A DNA stretch of 64,000 nucleotides, from contig CM055062.1 in assembly GCA_029204045.2 (NCBI GenBank), positions 9,481,705 to 9,545,704 on the forward strand, given 5' to 3'. The notes beneath the pieces were generated by a model. It did not search any database. It saw only the letters and a list, made by a program, of their open reading frames with translations, and was not told where the DNA came from. Both the position numbers and the translations under genes were made by a program. Shown one piece after another: positions 23,623 to 35,137 of this stretch. The stretch comes from Tillandsia leiboldiana (Eukaryota; Streptophyta; Magnoliopsida; Poales; Bromeliaceae). Numbering within the stretch: position 1 is the first letter of the stretch; every line of letters begins with the position of its first letter.

Positions 23623-24945
23623 CTATCTAGCTCGTGATCCTCTCATCTCAATCCGCCGGCACCGCAACCGCCGCGAAGAAATCTGAAAAACGGTGAGCAA
23701 CAACAGGTGTGAGAACTACTAGAAACTACTAGTCCTCAGTGGGTAAGTCAACGAACCTCCGACCTAACCACTAAGTCTACCAGAGGCAAGAGTAGGAGAA
23801 AGGTAAATAAGTGAGGTAGTAACTGATGAAATGAAATCTACCACTATTATGCCTCTAATGCTGTAACTGTAAAATGTCAACTATATGTATGCATCACCGA
23901 AAGAAAACTGCCGAGATAAAATAATCAAACCGACCGGCACAAAACCCGATCCCGCATGCGTTCGCATCATAATAGATCACCCTCACAGTTGTGTATCAAC
24001 GATGTGGAATCATACTAGAGTATCAATATAACCGCCTACTCCGGAGTGGCACTCGAGGGGCGCGACCCTGCTCGAGAAAGTTACCAGGTCGAGTATGTAG
24101 CAGGTAAAAGTCATAACTATAATCAAAGTGGAAAACTCTATCCACTAATGCAATCTCGACCCCAACTAATGCATAATCACTAATCGGCCAAACCGCCCAC
24201 AATCTGCGGTTGCCGAACAACTTCCGAGTCGATAATCCGGTGCTATCCCACCCGACTCAATATCACAGCTATACTATCCCCAACCTTGCTCAAAACTCCC
24301 AGCAACAAGAATCATAAAGGAAAGAAAATGCAAGTTTTCTCCTAAGTTTGATTCCAACATGAATAGTATAGCAATATAAAAGAGGGTGTCTTATCTAGAT
24401 GTCCATACAAGCATGTAATAGTTCTCACACAAGATAAATATAGCTCTCAATATAAATCACAGGTTCAAGCATGATTTGATCAAATAGAGGAAACTAGTAC
24501 AACAAACACATCATGCTGAAATTGGTCAAATCGAGCATGTAGACCGCAGTTTCGATGTGCTCCAGAAACCCACCTGTAAACCCTTCGATCCAAAGTCCGA
24601 TTGATATGAAATTCGGCGACCACAATCCTCAGGTTCTTATCTCTCCAACAAACCTGAAAACTCCCAAAAACTCCTGTCGGATTAAGCAGAAATGTGAAAA
24701 TATCATCCTCAGTGCAGAAATTCTAGCAATCGATATAAGTGATAAAAGATGTAAAATCTGCTACATAGACCACAATGTAATAATCCAAATTTGGTTTCTA
24801 AGTTCTCCTTTAACTCAGAAACATCCATGAATCCACAAAAGCTATCTTTAAGTCCCAAAATTCAGCTAATAACTCGTTCTTAATATTGTTGTCCCAAAAT
24901 CTACGTACATTCAGCAAGCTGAGATTCAACTAAATGTAGAGTCCA
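23623..24945 (-). repeat. Middle segment of the 7358-30540 solo LTR
   Basis: This is continuous with 7358-7698 after removal of the nested LTR, and with 29355 onward after removal of the next one. It carries the words TCAGTGGGTA and CCACTAAGTCTACC(A/T)G(A)GGCAA, also present in the 2583 LTR at about 3007-3060, which suggests distant family relationship. No gene is visible. Confidence 0.7.
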
Positions 24946-24982
24946 TGTCACGCCCCGAGTTTTGAAAAGCCGGCTAAATTTT

Positions 24983-25013
<31 letters not shown>

Positions 25014-28000
25014 TTTTTTTTTATAAATCAGAGTTCACAAACCGGGCGTAACAGACCGCCACATGTATAGTAAATTCCCTGCCCAACTGGACAGAGCCTT
25101 TCCTATACATGCACGGCTAACCATAATCAGTCAATGCCAGAGTAGTCTAAACTACGCATGCAAAACTAGTCAATTTATAATAATTAAACTGAAATGAGGA
25201 AAATGAGATATACTGACTACATAGGGGTCGATACTATCGCAATCGTCTCACCAACGTGTCCCGACATCCCATCACCCAAGCAACCTGAAAAATGGTCACC
25301 CAGGGGGTGTGAGATACACTGTACATGTATCCCAGTGGGCACGACGAGCCGAGAAATAGCTAATCGTACCTACTGGATACAATAATCTGCGGATAGTAAT
25401 AAATCAATAGGTAAAGCTGAATAATCAATAAGTCATGAGATAGTCAAAATAATCCACTGATAAGACTGAACAGGCAGATAATAAATGCTATGACTGTGCA
25501 GATATGAGTATAGGAATAGACAGTAGAACATGCTAAAATATCGAAACATCAGCTATGCATCAACAGAAGAACAGCAAATACTAACCGATGCCACTATTGG
25601 TCACGGAGACCTCAGGCGAAGATATCCATGCCAAGCCAACCACAATCATCCTGGATTCCACCTAGCAGAACTGAACCGCAACCCCGTACCATCGATATAG
25701 CCGAGAGGATCCTCGTACCAAACGGTACAGCCGAGAGTTTCCTCATATCGGTACAGCCGAGGGGCTCCCCGTACCCAGTGATACAGCAAGAGGGGCGAGC
25801 TCACGGGTCAAGTAGACCCTTTACCGGTAAAGAACGCAATGTGGGGGATCAATCCCACAGCGTACGCGAACGAACAACAGGTGTACAATCATCACAATGC
25901 AAAATGCTAAGTCTCCCGGTCCACAGACCGGGTAATCGGCAACATGCCGGAAATCCCCACTGGGATGCAAATGTCTATATCTATCAATCATAGGTCTATC
26001 ATGCATAACTGGAAACAATAGCAAGAACAACTGGAAATAATGCAAATCAGATAACTGATAGACATGTAGCAATAATAAGCATGATCAGACCATGAATATC
26101 AACAATGCTGAATACTAGAAAGTAAATAACAGATAACCACAAAATGTCCAGGTAGATGTCTATCAACTAAAAATCAAAGACATGTAGTAGAATCAAGGCT
26201 GAGTCAAATATGATCAACATATAGGCATAATCAGGGCTGAAATCAAAAACAGGTGTCCGACTGGACTAAAGCAAACAGAGGGCCGAAAAGATAAAGCCCG
26301 GACCGAAGATAACCCACCTGAGTGTAGGCGGTCCAACGACTCCAACAGAAGTCTCGTGGGCCGGAGTCAGACTGCAGGGACCTGAACAGAAACTAGAATC
26401 AGTAACCGACTTACTCGTACCCATCCCGTCAACAGAACAGTAACGTGTCGCTAATACGGGGAACTTAGCCGAAACTAGGCTTAAACCGGAATTCCCGAAA
26501 ACCACTGAATCACTAGATATGACCCGCCAACGGTCTACAAATATCCGAATGCTACAAAACTCCTTCTGCTGTCCTTAAACAACACAATTTTAGTTGTTCG
26601 GACAGACAGGGGCTCAAACGTAAATATTTGTGTCGAAGTGTTGCCATAACTACATGCACGACTCCCGAAAAGCCGATTTTGGCTTCGGAGTCTCCCGACA
26701 GAAAACTAAAGTCACTGGACCAGCCAGGATGGTGTCGGGGATAACCAGAGTCGACAACTGACAACTAGAATCCAACTAGAACGCGAAACTCGCGCCGTAA
26801 ACCGTAAACCGGCAATTTTGCCAATTTACGGAACGGTATCTGATTTCCGCTCAACCGGAGTCTACGGAACTTAAGCAAAATGCTTAGTGGTTATGTAAAT
26901 ACTGTCTAAAGACAGCCGGAGTGTTATTTTTGCAACAAGATACCTAAAACATTCTAAAATTGCATAAATATGCTTATTTAAGCACTGTTTCGACTCGATC
27001 TCCCAATCCGGGAATCCAAAAGCTGCACCGTAAATTCCGTCGAGTCCGTTTCGACGAGACGAAGCCCGTGCTCACGGGCTGGGGCTGACACGAAGTCCGA
27101 GAGCAAAGTTGCCCCATAAAAACCCTAAGCTCACAATGCAACATTGCTACTTGATGATACACACATGATATAATTATGCTGTAACAGGAGCATCATGTAC
27201 ATAAATAACTGGGAAGTGTGGTGCTCACCTGAAATTGGCCGGGGAATGGCCGGAGAGATCGCCGGAGCAACACCACACCAAGTGCTAGGGCTCGGTTTAG
27301 GGCACTTTGCACCAACAAGGTTCAAACTTGTAGCAGAGTTGAGCACGAGGTCAAGGCCACTTGCAGCAACTGGTTGGTCCAAGTCAGGCCCATCGCCGGC
27401 GGCCGGAGGTGGCTGTTGGCCGGGAATAAACCCGGTTTGGATAATTCGGGTGCAACACAAGAGCTCAAATACAGGGGTTCCTCGGCCTAAAGAAAAATGA
27501 AGGGAACCTAGTAGATGGAGTTTGGATCCTACCTGGGTGGTTTTCCGGCAACCCTGAGCGGCGGCGGCGGCCGGAGGAGATGCTCGGACCAAAGAAGATG
27601 GTGCAACTACAGAGGTAAGCAACCTTACGTTACAAACTCCATGCGATGGCTTTAGAAGCTTCCTATGATCAAAATAAGTATAACTGGACGGCTTACCGGC
27701 GGTGGGAAGCGCCGGCGGCGCGTGGCGGCGGAGTTCGGCCAAGCTCGGGCCTCTAATGGCGGATTCCGGCCGGCGACCCCCGGGCCGGCGCAAGATGGAC
27801 CAGAACCTTCCTCTCAGTCCTCTGGCGCTTGCTGGGTGGTTGGCCGGCGGCTCGGGTGCACGGCGGCGCCGGACGGCGAGAAACGGCCGCGGTTCAAGGT
27901 TGGCCGGTTCTAGGGCATGTTGGATCTCCGCCGATCTTCATCCGATCGATTCAAATCTTCGGGAGCAGCTTGCAGTCACCAAGAGGAGCAAGATCAACGG

Positions 28001-29349
28001 TTTTGATCTTGACTTGGTCGGTCGGACGAAGCTCGTGGTGATTCTCGGCCGAAACAAGAAATTCCGGCAAAGCTTGCTCCCGCCGGCGGCCGGGACGACG
28101 GTGACGGATCAGGCTTCACAGGTAAGGCCCACTTGATGTCAGCAACACCATACACATGACCAAAGGCCATTTAAACAAAATCCTTTCCATAACTTACCTC
28201 GCCGGAAAACGAAGAAGAAGGAGTTGCTTCCGCGGCGGCGTGCGGCAGCGCTGGGTCTCGGCTCGGGTTTCAACCTCACAGGGGCACCCTCAGAAGAGGT
28301 CTGGTGCACTCACTCCTCCTCTGGATGCTTCCTTCTCCAACAACACCCGAGATCAAGAGGGTGTCTTGATCTTTTTCCTTCTCCGGCGATGAAGCGGCGG
28401 CCGGTGCGGGGAGGCTCCGGGGAACACGGCAGAGAGGGGGGGAGGTTGGTTGCACAGGCGGCTAGGGCAAGGGTGCTCTGGGTTTAGGGTTTGTGGAATC
28501 CCGAGCTCAATATACACCTATATATAGTATAATGCAACATTGCGTTTACCCCCCTCCCGCACTGGCATTTGCAGTTGGGTCCTCCACATAAGTTTAATTT
28601 CACACTTAGATCCCTAACTAGGGAGTGGCACGCAATTCGAGGCAAGAAGAATAGGGTTAATTATGCAAAATGCCGTAATTTTGCTATATTTCACGCTTTT
28701 CAAGGCGTTCTGCTCGTCGAAACGGAAAATGGACTTCGCCACGACGTCCGGCTCGACGAAACCTATCAGGTAGCGATTTTGGTTTGCTAAAATTTAGCTC
28801 CATAATTTTTAAATTCCATCTTATACTGTAAATTATACAGTTCGACACGCTTTACGATGCTCTTGGCTCGTCAGATGCAAATTTCGTTAGTGCCATTCCG
28901 TTCAGAATGATGAAACCGATCAAATCGACTACCTGGATCACTATGTTTGGACTCCAAACAGTAAATTAGTCAGCGTTGCAACCGCCGGAGTCCCGAAATT
29001 GAGGTCTACTGTTCATCTACAGTGGCCACTTAAGTGACACTGTGCGCAGGCACCGTTACATTGGTCGCGGTTATTCTCCCGCTTCTTCATTGATTTCAGG
29101 AAGATCCGATCGTCAGATCGGAAAGTGCTGAATATGAATCTCGCTCAGTTCGACGAGACGATCGTAACGGTCAACTTGGATTTCTAAGATCATGTCTGGA
29201 TTGGAAAATAGCCTTTTTGCCTCGTAAATCGTGCAACTTGCACACTGGCGATTGACCAAGTAGATCAATTTAGGTCTTTTGAATTCAAAACCAGCTCAAA
29301 ATTCACTTTTAGTCTATTTATTAAAAATAAGATATTTCGAATTTCTACC
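24946..29349 (-). mobile_element. Tekay-like solo LTR, 4.4 kb
   Basis: It begins TGTCACGCCCCGAG at 24946 and ends TTCGAATTTCTACC at 29349, with flanks GTCCA at 24941-24945 and 29350-29354. The last base is C instead of A, probably a point change. Blocks such as CCCAGTGGGCACGACGAGCCG, the ACCGGTAAAGAACGC..GTG box and the AAATGGACTTCGCCACGACG block match the LTRs at 8460, 18537 and 37569, so it is a diverged member of that family. A (TTTA)n run lies near the start. Open frames at 27131-28136 are in GC-rich LTR sequence and have no recognisable domain. Confidence 0.85.
24981..25017. repeat. (TTTA)n microsatellite
   Basis: About eight repeats of TTTA lie shortly inside the LTR end. The related LTRs have poly-T at the same position. 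Confidence 0.85.
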
Positions 29350-29354
29350 GTCCA

Positions 29355-30540
29355 ATTCAAACACAACCATGAGTTGAAACCAATGAAGAAATTGCTCACC
29401 ACACTCTTAATGTTGTAATTAATCTCTTAGTTCATCAATAAAACCCCACTTAAGCCACGAAATTGCTCTCACAACTGAAATAATACATAAAGGTTCATCA
29501 ACACAGCATGCAGAATTTCAGCACCTTGAGTTTGTAAAAAGACTTAGTAAAGTCTATCAAATGCCTTTGAAAATCGAGAAGTAAGTTACTCAAATGTTCC
29601 TCCTGAAGTTTAAATCACTCCCAAGCATTTAAATCCTCAATTCCATAAGAAAAAGATAAAGAAAACCCATAAACACTTATCTATGTCCAGAATCTCAAAA
29701 CTATGCATAAGGAGCTCAAAGATGGCTATAATTACCTGTTCAAATGCAAGAGTTGATGACTTTCACCGATAGTAAACTTGTAGATCAACCAGAGGTGCAG
29801 CTCCCCTCAAAATTTAAGCTCGAAATTCCACTTCTACAATCCAGAGGAAGTCGGGGAAGAAGCGTCAACGAATCTACCAGCATCTGCAGGAACACTCCAC
29901 TATCACCAACGGAGGAAGAAGATAGAGAAAGAGGCTCCCAAATGGTCTCTACTCTTGCTAAAAATGGTGGAGAGTGTAAAAAGGTTATCTCCTAACGCAG
30001 GGGAGTTATAGCCCAAGAAGATGGATAAGATGCTCCCTCGGATCAACAGAAATTAAACTAAACCATAGCATGAGGGGCTACTTTCGGGCGCCCGAAAACA
30101 GTGGGGTGGTCCCTGAAACCTGCGCACGAAAGTCACTTGCCACACATTGCACCCACGCGCGCCCGATCGCACCGCCGCCACGTGTCGCCATCTCGCGACG
30201 CCAGCTGACGCCTCACCGCTGCCACGTGTCGCCACGCTGTTGCGCCCGTTTGCGCGCGCTGGCGCGCTCCCGTTCCGCCACGTGGCACGCGCCCGAAAAG
30301 GCACTGTAGCGACCCGGTTTGACCCCCGGTCAACGACCAGAGGATTCGGATGCCCCGATCCAATTTCGGGCGCCCGAATTCCCTGGAAAATACAAAATAG
30401 TGTTTTTCGCACAGTTTTTCGCGCTGGATCTGTTTCTCGCGTCCGTTTTGCGCACAAACGAATCCTAACACTTAGAACTAGAGTGCTCTCACACCGATGA
30501 CCACGGGATCAAACTACCAACAAGAAATCGGGTCTCCACA
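29355..30540 (-). repeat. U3 end of the 7358-30540 solo LTR, with palindromes
   Basis: This is the outer segment of the solo LTR. The perfect 14 bp palindrome TTCGGGCGCCCGAA occurs at 30083-30096 and 30365-30378, with a half copy near 30289. CACGTGTCGCCA words near 30178 and 30225 are part of a local imperfect duplication. The frames over 30053-30500 are compositional. Confidence 0.7.
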
Positions 30541-30688
30541 CAATTAGTAATGAAGGTGTGGAGAAAGACAAATATTATATTACGAATTTAATTAAAGAGA
30601 TACTTTTGGAGGTTGGGCCATCAAAAGTAGTCCAAATTATAATTGACAATGCTCATGTATATTCAGCACGAAGAATTATACAAGGTTG
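30541..30688 (+). pseudogene. hAT transposase fragment, part 2
   Basis: This continues the frame of 7028-7357: SNEGVEKDKYYITNLIKEIL, then VGPSKVVQIIIDNAHVYSA, a well-known conserved stretch of DUF659-type hAT transposases (VVQIITDNA in many relatives). It breaks off where a Cassandra fragment is inserted, with some hAT sequence lost at the junction. Confidence 0.8.
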
Positions 30689-30959
30689 GACTAAGGCTGG
30701 CGAGATGAGTCTCACATCGCCTGGTACTTGTGAGTGTGCTTGAGCCTGACGTAGACGTCAGGGCTTAAAGGGAGGATGAATGTGATACCTCCGGAATTTG
30801 AATTAGTTCTATATATAAATGATATAATATGATTAAATCTCTTAACCAGGCTATCGCATTTTGGGTAGTAGTTACGCCCAAGAGGTTAAGAGAGTTAAGC
30901 ATGCTAGAGCTAGAGTAGGTCTAGGATGGGTGACCCCCTTGGGAAGTTGGGCCATCACA
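30689..30959 (+). mobile_element. Partial Cassandra TRIM (internal part plus 3' LTR)
   Basis: The LTR 30781-30959 starts TGTGATACCTCCGG and ends GGCCATCACA. Positions 30893-30948 match the plant 5S rRNA internal control region (AGTTAAGC.TGCT, then CTAGGATGGGTGACC, then GGGAAGTTGG), the hallmark of Cassandra. The 90 bases before it match the internal region of the TRIMs at 42357 and 44504 (GAGATGAGTCTCACATCGCC, GACGTCAGGGCTTAAA). The 5' LTR is missing. It has no coding capacity and would depend on proteins supplied in trans. Confidence 0.85.
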
Positions 30960-32230
30960 CATATGTTGTTCACACTTTAAATCTTGGTTTAAAAAAAATT
31001 TGTACTAGCAAGAATATGAAGAATAATTTTACTACATACTGATTAGAGAGAATTGTGATGATGTTATGATTGTAAAAAAATTTATCATGAACCATCCCAT
31101 ACAATTATCTATATTTAATAAATTTGTACTTTTGAAATTACTTATAATTACTCCTACATGTTTTGCTTCTTTTGTGGTGATGCTTAAAAGATTAAAACTT
31201 GTAAAACACGATCTTCAATCCATGATAATTAGTGATGAAAGATTATCATTCAAAAAGAATTATATTAGAAAAGCATTTTTGTAAAGGATAAAATACTTGA
31301 TGATATATGTAGGATAAAATTGACTATATCTTTTTCTTTATCGACCCTATATATAATATATTAAGAAGAGGAGATGCAGATAAATATTTTTTTCATTTAA
31401 TTTGTGAAATGTGGAATTCAATAATAGAGAAGATGAAGACAATAATATATCGGCATGAAAGAAAGCATGAAGAAGAGGAGTCATGATTTTACTCTATTGT
31501 TTATGTTATTCTCGTTGATCGATGGACAACAAATTGTAGTCTCGATCTTCCTCATCATTTGGCATATTCTTTGAATCCAAGGTATAACTATGTCTAACTT
31601 TATTTAGCTATTATTAGTGATTTTTGTGAGCAAATTTTATTAGTAATCTTTATAAATTTGCAGTATTACAGTAATGAATGACTTAAGAAAAATAAAAAAA
31701 TGAATACCTTTGCATAAAGAATTGCTTAAGAAAGATAAAAAATAAATACCTCCGCATAAAGATGTTGAACTTATAGAGGAGAGAAATAATTGTTTTAAAA
31801 GATATTTTTCCAATGTAGAAGAAAGAAGATTAGTAAATCTTGAATATGCTGCATTTTTCGGTTCTATGGGACATTTTGCAGAAAGTGATTCTTTTTGTGA
31901 TAAAGTGGTGATGGATGCTATGTCATAGTGGTTTATTCATGGTGTGCTTGCACCAACTTTTGTAAATTGTATCCCTTAAATTGCTTGGACATCCTAGTTC
32001 TTCTTGTTATGAGAGGAATTGAAGCACTTACTCATTTATTCATTCATTAAAGAGAAATAATTTAGCACCACAACAAACGAAAGATTTAGTATTTGTTCAT
32101 ATCAATTTACGTCTTTTATCAAAAAAGAAACCACAATATTAAGAAGGGCTTACTAAGATGACATTGACATTCTTCAGCTGGTGAATCTTTCACTTGATGA
32201 ACCAAAATAAGAGAAGTTTATATTTACCAA
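30960..32230 (+). pseudogene. hAT transposase fragment, part 3 (C-terminal, dimerisation)
   Basis: After the Cassandra insert the + strand again reads as hAT: VVHTLNL-like, then VKKFIMNHPIQLSIFNKF and FASFVVMLKRLKLVKH at 31066-31284. Degraded VDRW..LAYSLNP- and EERRLVNLEYAAFFG-like stretches follow, up to the SFIHS..KRN-like region near 32030. A plant-type intron fits between GAATCCAAG/GTATAAC near 31582 and TTTGCAG/TATTAC near 31664. Several stops and frameshifts make it a pseudogene. The C-terminal region is the hAT dimerisation domain by family knowledge. Confidence 0.75.
31583..31664 (+). other. Probable intron in the hAT pseudogene
   Basis: A GT at 31583 follows AATCCAAG, and an AG after a T-rich stretch ends at about 31664. 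Joining the two sides restores the expected hAT reading (LNPR then YYSNE-like). Confidence 0.5.
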
Positions 32231-32290
32231 TTAAGATCATCAAAATGAAAATATTGTTGAAATTATTTCACATTGAAATAGATAAGTGTA

Positions 32291-32291
<1 letters not shown>

Positions 32292-32350
<59 letters not shown>
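32292..32350. repeat. (ATT)n microsatellite
   Basis: About twenty ATT repeats lie just after the hAT remnant. The Asn or Leu homopolymer frames here are artefacts of the repeat. Confidence 0.95.
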
Positions 32351-32391
32351 GTTTTGGGCATAAGCAATATTTGATGATAAATATTTTGACA

Positions 32392-32605
32392 TTTTTTTTA
32401 TGATCTAAATAAATCATGTTTGGTAGAGAATATTTTTTTAAAAATATCATATTAACTTTCATTCATATAAGATATATAGTAATTTTTTGCAAACATTTTA
32501 GCTTCTTTTTTTTTATGATCTAAATAAATCATGTTTGATAGAGAATATTTTTTTTAAAATATCATATTAACTTTCATTATTATAAGAAATATAATATTTT
32601 TTTTA
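32392..32605. repeat. Direct duplication, 115 bp offset
   Basis: ATGATCTAAATAAATCATGTT at 32400 recurs at 32515, followed in both copies by the same run to ATCATATTAACTTTCATT..ATAAGA. The copies are nearly identical. Confidence 0.85.
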
Positions 32606-33046
32606 CAAAATTAATACATTAAATATAATAAATATGTATTATTATACCAAAAATATTATATTTTATTAGCCATGTCCTTGTAATGTTTGTGTTCTTATTT
32701 TTTGGGATTTGTCTAGTCGCCATATCTAAGTCGTGTTGTGTTTCATGTCCATATCTATGACACATGGGGCAGAAAAAATTTATACACGTTACTTTTATTT
32801 CAGAATCTATAGCTATTCACATGTTTGCTGCCTTTTTTTTTTTAAGTAAACAACTGGGAGTACAAAAATCACCTTGGAAAAAAAAATAAAATTGAAAGCA
32901 AATTCAAAATTGCAAAGAAACAAATAGGTAAAGGCCCCAACACTTCCTCCCAACTAAGCCATGCACTTTAGAAACCCTCCAAACTCCTACATAGGAACAA
33001 AATAAATAGAGAACAATCCCAGTTGACAACAAATATTAATTCAAAA
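32606..33046. other. Unassigned AT-rich sequence
   Basis: Poly-T and poly-A interrupted sequence between the hAT remnant and the copia element. No gene or clear terminal repeat was seen. Confidence 0.4.
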
Positions 33047-33680
33047 ATAAATTTAGATTTGTAGTTGAATCCTAGTCGGATTAGAATTAATATTTAAATT
33101 TATTAGAGATAAATTAATTTAGATTTAAATATAAATTAAAATATTATTTCTAATTATACTAGATTTTGGTATGTTTTGTGAGCTCTATAAGTAGAGCACA
33201 TTATGCTAGAGTAGTATGACCAAGTGAAGTGCTCAAGTGTTGAACTCTTTGGTGGTGTTTGTACCAGGGAGAGAGCTTAGGCCGGGTTGCATGCACCTTG
33301 TGCACGGGTGCATGTGAGAAAGAAAAGAGAGAAATCCTTTTCTGAAATTATAGAAGACGGGAGAGGGATGAGAAATTCGGAAAGAGGGCTCGATCGGGTT
33401 GAAGCTACTTTGTGTAGAAGACGATCTTCGGGTGCAATTTTTCTCTTGATTAATGAATCTTATTTCACTTTTATATTTTTCTATTTGGTTTTCTCTCTTT
33501 TATGGTTGTACCAGTTTTTATTGAGGAGACGGGTTTATGGTAAATACTCAATTTGATGCTTCCATTGCAGAATTCCAACAATCGGTCCCAGAGTGAATAC
33601 CAGGTCAATAGCAGTTGGTACTGAAGCAAGTTGTAGATTCTCAAAAATCTAGTACTAGGGTGATTACCAGATTCCCAACA
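33047..33680 (+). repeat. 5' LTR of the short copia element
   Basis: It ends CAGATTCCCAACA directly before the primer site. Its start is inferred from alignment with the 3' LTR (TTAGATTTGTAGTTGAATCC). The canonical TG at the 5' end is not preserved. Confidence 0.8.
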
Positions 33681-33682
33681 AT

Positions 33683-33694
33683 TGGTATCAGAGC
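33683..33694 (+). promoter_or_regulatory. Primer binding site, initiator tRNA-Met type
   Basis: TGGTATCAGAGC starts three bases after the LTR end and is complementary to the 3' end of plant initiator tRNA-Met. Confidence 0.9.
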
Positions 33695-33729
33695 TTAAGG
33701 TTACCGATTCTCGGAAGCGATTAACGGAG

Positions 33730-34488
33730 ATGGCCACGAAGTTCGAAATCAATAAGTTCAAAGGCAAAAAATAATTTTGACTTGTGGCAAATTAAAATAT
33801 AGGTAATCCTTGTACAATAAGATTTGGACCAGACGTTGAACGGGAACGAAGTGAAGCCAACGAAGGTTACGCATATGGTATGGAAAAAAAACGGACTAGA
33901 AGGCGTTGAATACGCTTCATCTATTGTTAGCAGATGAGGTTCTTTACAACGTAGCCAGCGAGTCAACATCGGCAAAATTGTCGAAGAAATTGAAAGATCG
34001 GTATATGACTAAATTCTCGAAGAACAGGCTGTATTTGAAGTAGTGACTGTTCACACTGCGAATGCAGGAAGTGGCGAGCCTACACGAGCATCTGAATGAG
34101 TTCAACAAGGTGGTGGCCCAATTGACTAGTACGTATCAGAGTCAATCTGGATGACGAGGACAATGCGCTGATTTTACTTTCTTTGTTACTGGCAGGATAT
34201 GAGTATCTGGTGACCACGTTACTTTATGATAAAGAGATCATAAGTATAGAGGCAATCACGGCGACGCTTCTCTCAAATGAGATGCAGAAGATGACTCAAG
34301 AGTCTATCATGCAGAGCTATGACATTGCTCTAGTTGTAAAAGCGAAGAGGGACGCAAAAACATCGGCAACCGGAGGTAGACAAAAGAAGTCGTTATTTGA
34401 GATGGAGTGCTTCTACTGTCATAAAAAAGGTCACATTAAGCACAACTGTCATAAGCTTAAAGGTGATCTGAAGGAGTTGAAGCGGTAG
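33730..34488 (+). pseudogene. copia gag pseudogene with CCHC knuckle
   Basis: The start is MATKFEINKFKGK, typical of plant copia gag, followed by several frame breaks and stops. Recognisable pieces include ADEVLYNVASESTS, SLHEHLNEFNKVVAQL and, in an open stretch 34183-34488, MLLAGYEYLVTTLLYDK. A zinc knuckle CFYCHKKGHIKHNC follows, with the C-X2-C-X4-H-X4-C spacing. Gag forms the virus-like particle and binds RNA. The breaks mean that no full protein can be made. Confidence 0.8.
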
Positions 34489-34589
34489 AAGGAAAAAATT
34501 GTTGCGGATTAAGACGTGGAGACATTAGCGATGGCGTAGGCGACAGAATTAGAGATGATTGATTCTGATGTATTGTAAGCGGCAACCAG

Positions 34590-35100
34590 CGGTGATAAAG
34601 TTTCGGATGATGTGTGGGTGCCTGATTCGACTTGTTCCTTTCACGCCTGCCCGGAATACTTATAAGGCGATCAGAGATGGAAAAGCTCTTATGGGAAAAA
34701 AGACAACATGTAAAGTTTTAGGAGTTGGCACGGTGAAGTTCCGAATGCACAATAGGGTTGTGAGGACGCTGACAAGTGTATGGTACTTTAATTTCCTGGT
34801 TTGAAGCGAGATTTGATCTCGTTAGGCATGTTGAACTCGAAGGGTTGCAATTTTTTAGCTTTAGGTGGAGCTATGAGGATCTGAAAACGAGATCAGGTCG
34901 TGTACGAGGCAAACAAGCTAGCGTGATAACTTTTATGTTCTGAATGGGAGCGCAATCGAAACGGGAGCAAAGAGAATTTTGGTTTCAAAAGTTCGCGGAT
35001 GTGTAGTTGCTCGAGGAGGAGCAATGGATGTGGCAACATCGAGCGAAGGAGACAAGCTCAAGGTGGAGCTTGCATGGTGAGCTCGACACAACGGTTAAAA
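34590..35100 (+). pseudogene. copia protease and pre-integrase remnant
   Basis: DDVWVPDSTCSFHACPEY matches the copia aspartic protease active-site region (D-S-G expected, here D-S-T). Later pieces in shifting frames (LGVGTVKFRMHN, LKRDLISLGMLNSKGC, FYVLNGSAIETGAKR) match the stretch up to the pre-integrase domain. The frame then passes directly to sequence like the C-terminal end of pol (KLKVELAW.ARHNG), showing deletion of everything between. Confidence 0.7.
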
Positions 35101-35137
35101 ATTACAAATCAAATCAAGATGGATATTTGTAAGATTT

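Larger units (their letters stand above)
7358..30540 (-). mobile_element. Solo LTR (about 2.85 kb without inserts) in hAT gene
   Basis: The + strand begins TGTCACGCCCCGGGTG at 7358 and ends GGTCTCCACA at 30540. The flanks are perfect 5 bp duplications, CAATT at 7353-7357 and 30541-30545. The LTR body is split by two inserts: a second LTR at 7699-23617 and a Tekay-like LTR at 24946-29349. The hAT reading frame is restored when it is removed with one CAATT. It reads as an LTR on the - strand and has no internal domain, so it is a solo LTR. Confidence 0.85.

Noticed and set aside
27131..28136. Frames of 100-220 codons in a GC-rich stretch
   Set aside because: They lie within the 24946 solo LTR, overlap on both strands and match nothing recognisable.
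32194..32462. Poly-Leu and poly-Asn proteins
   Set aside because: They are translations of the (ATT)n microsatellite.
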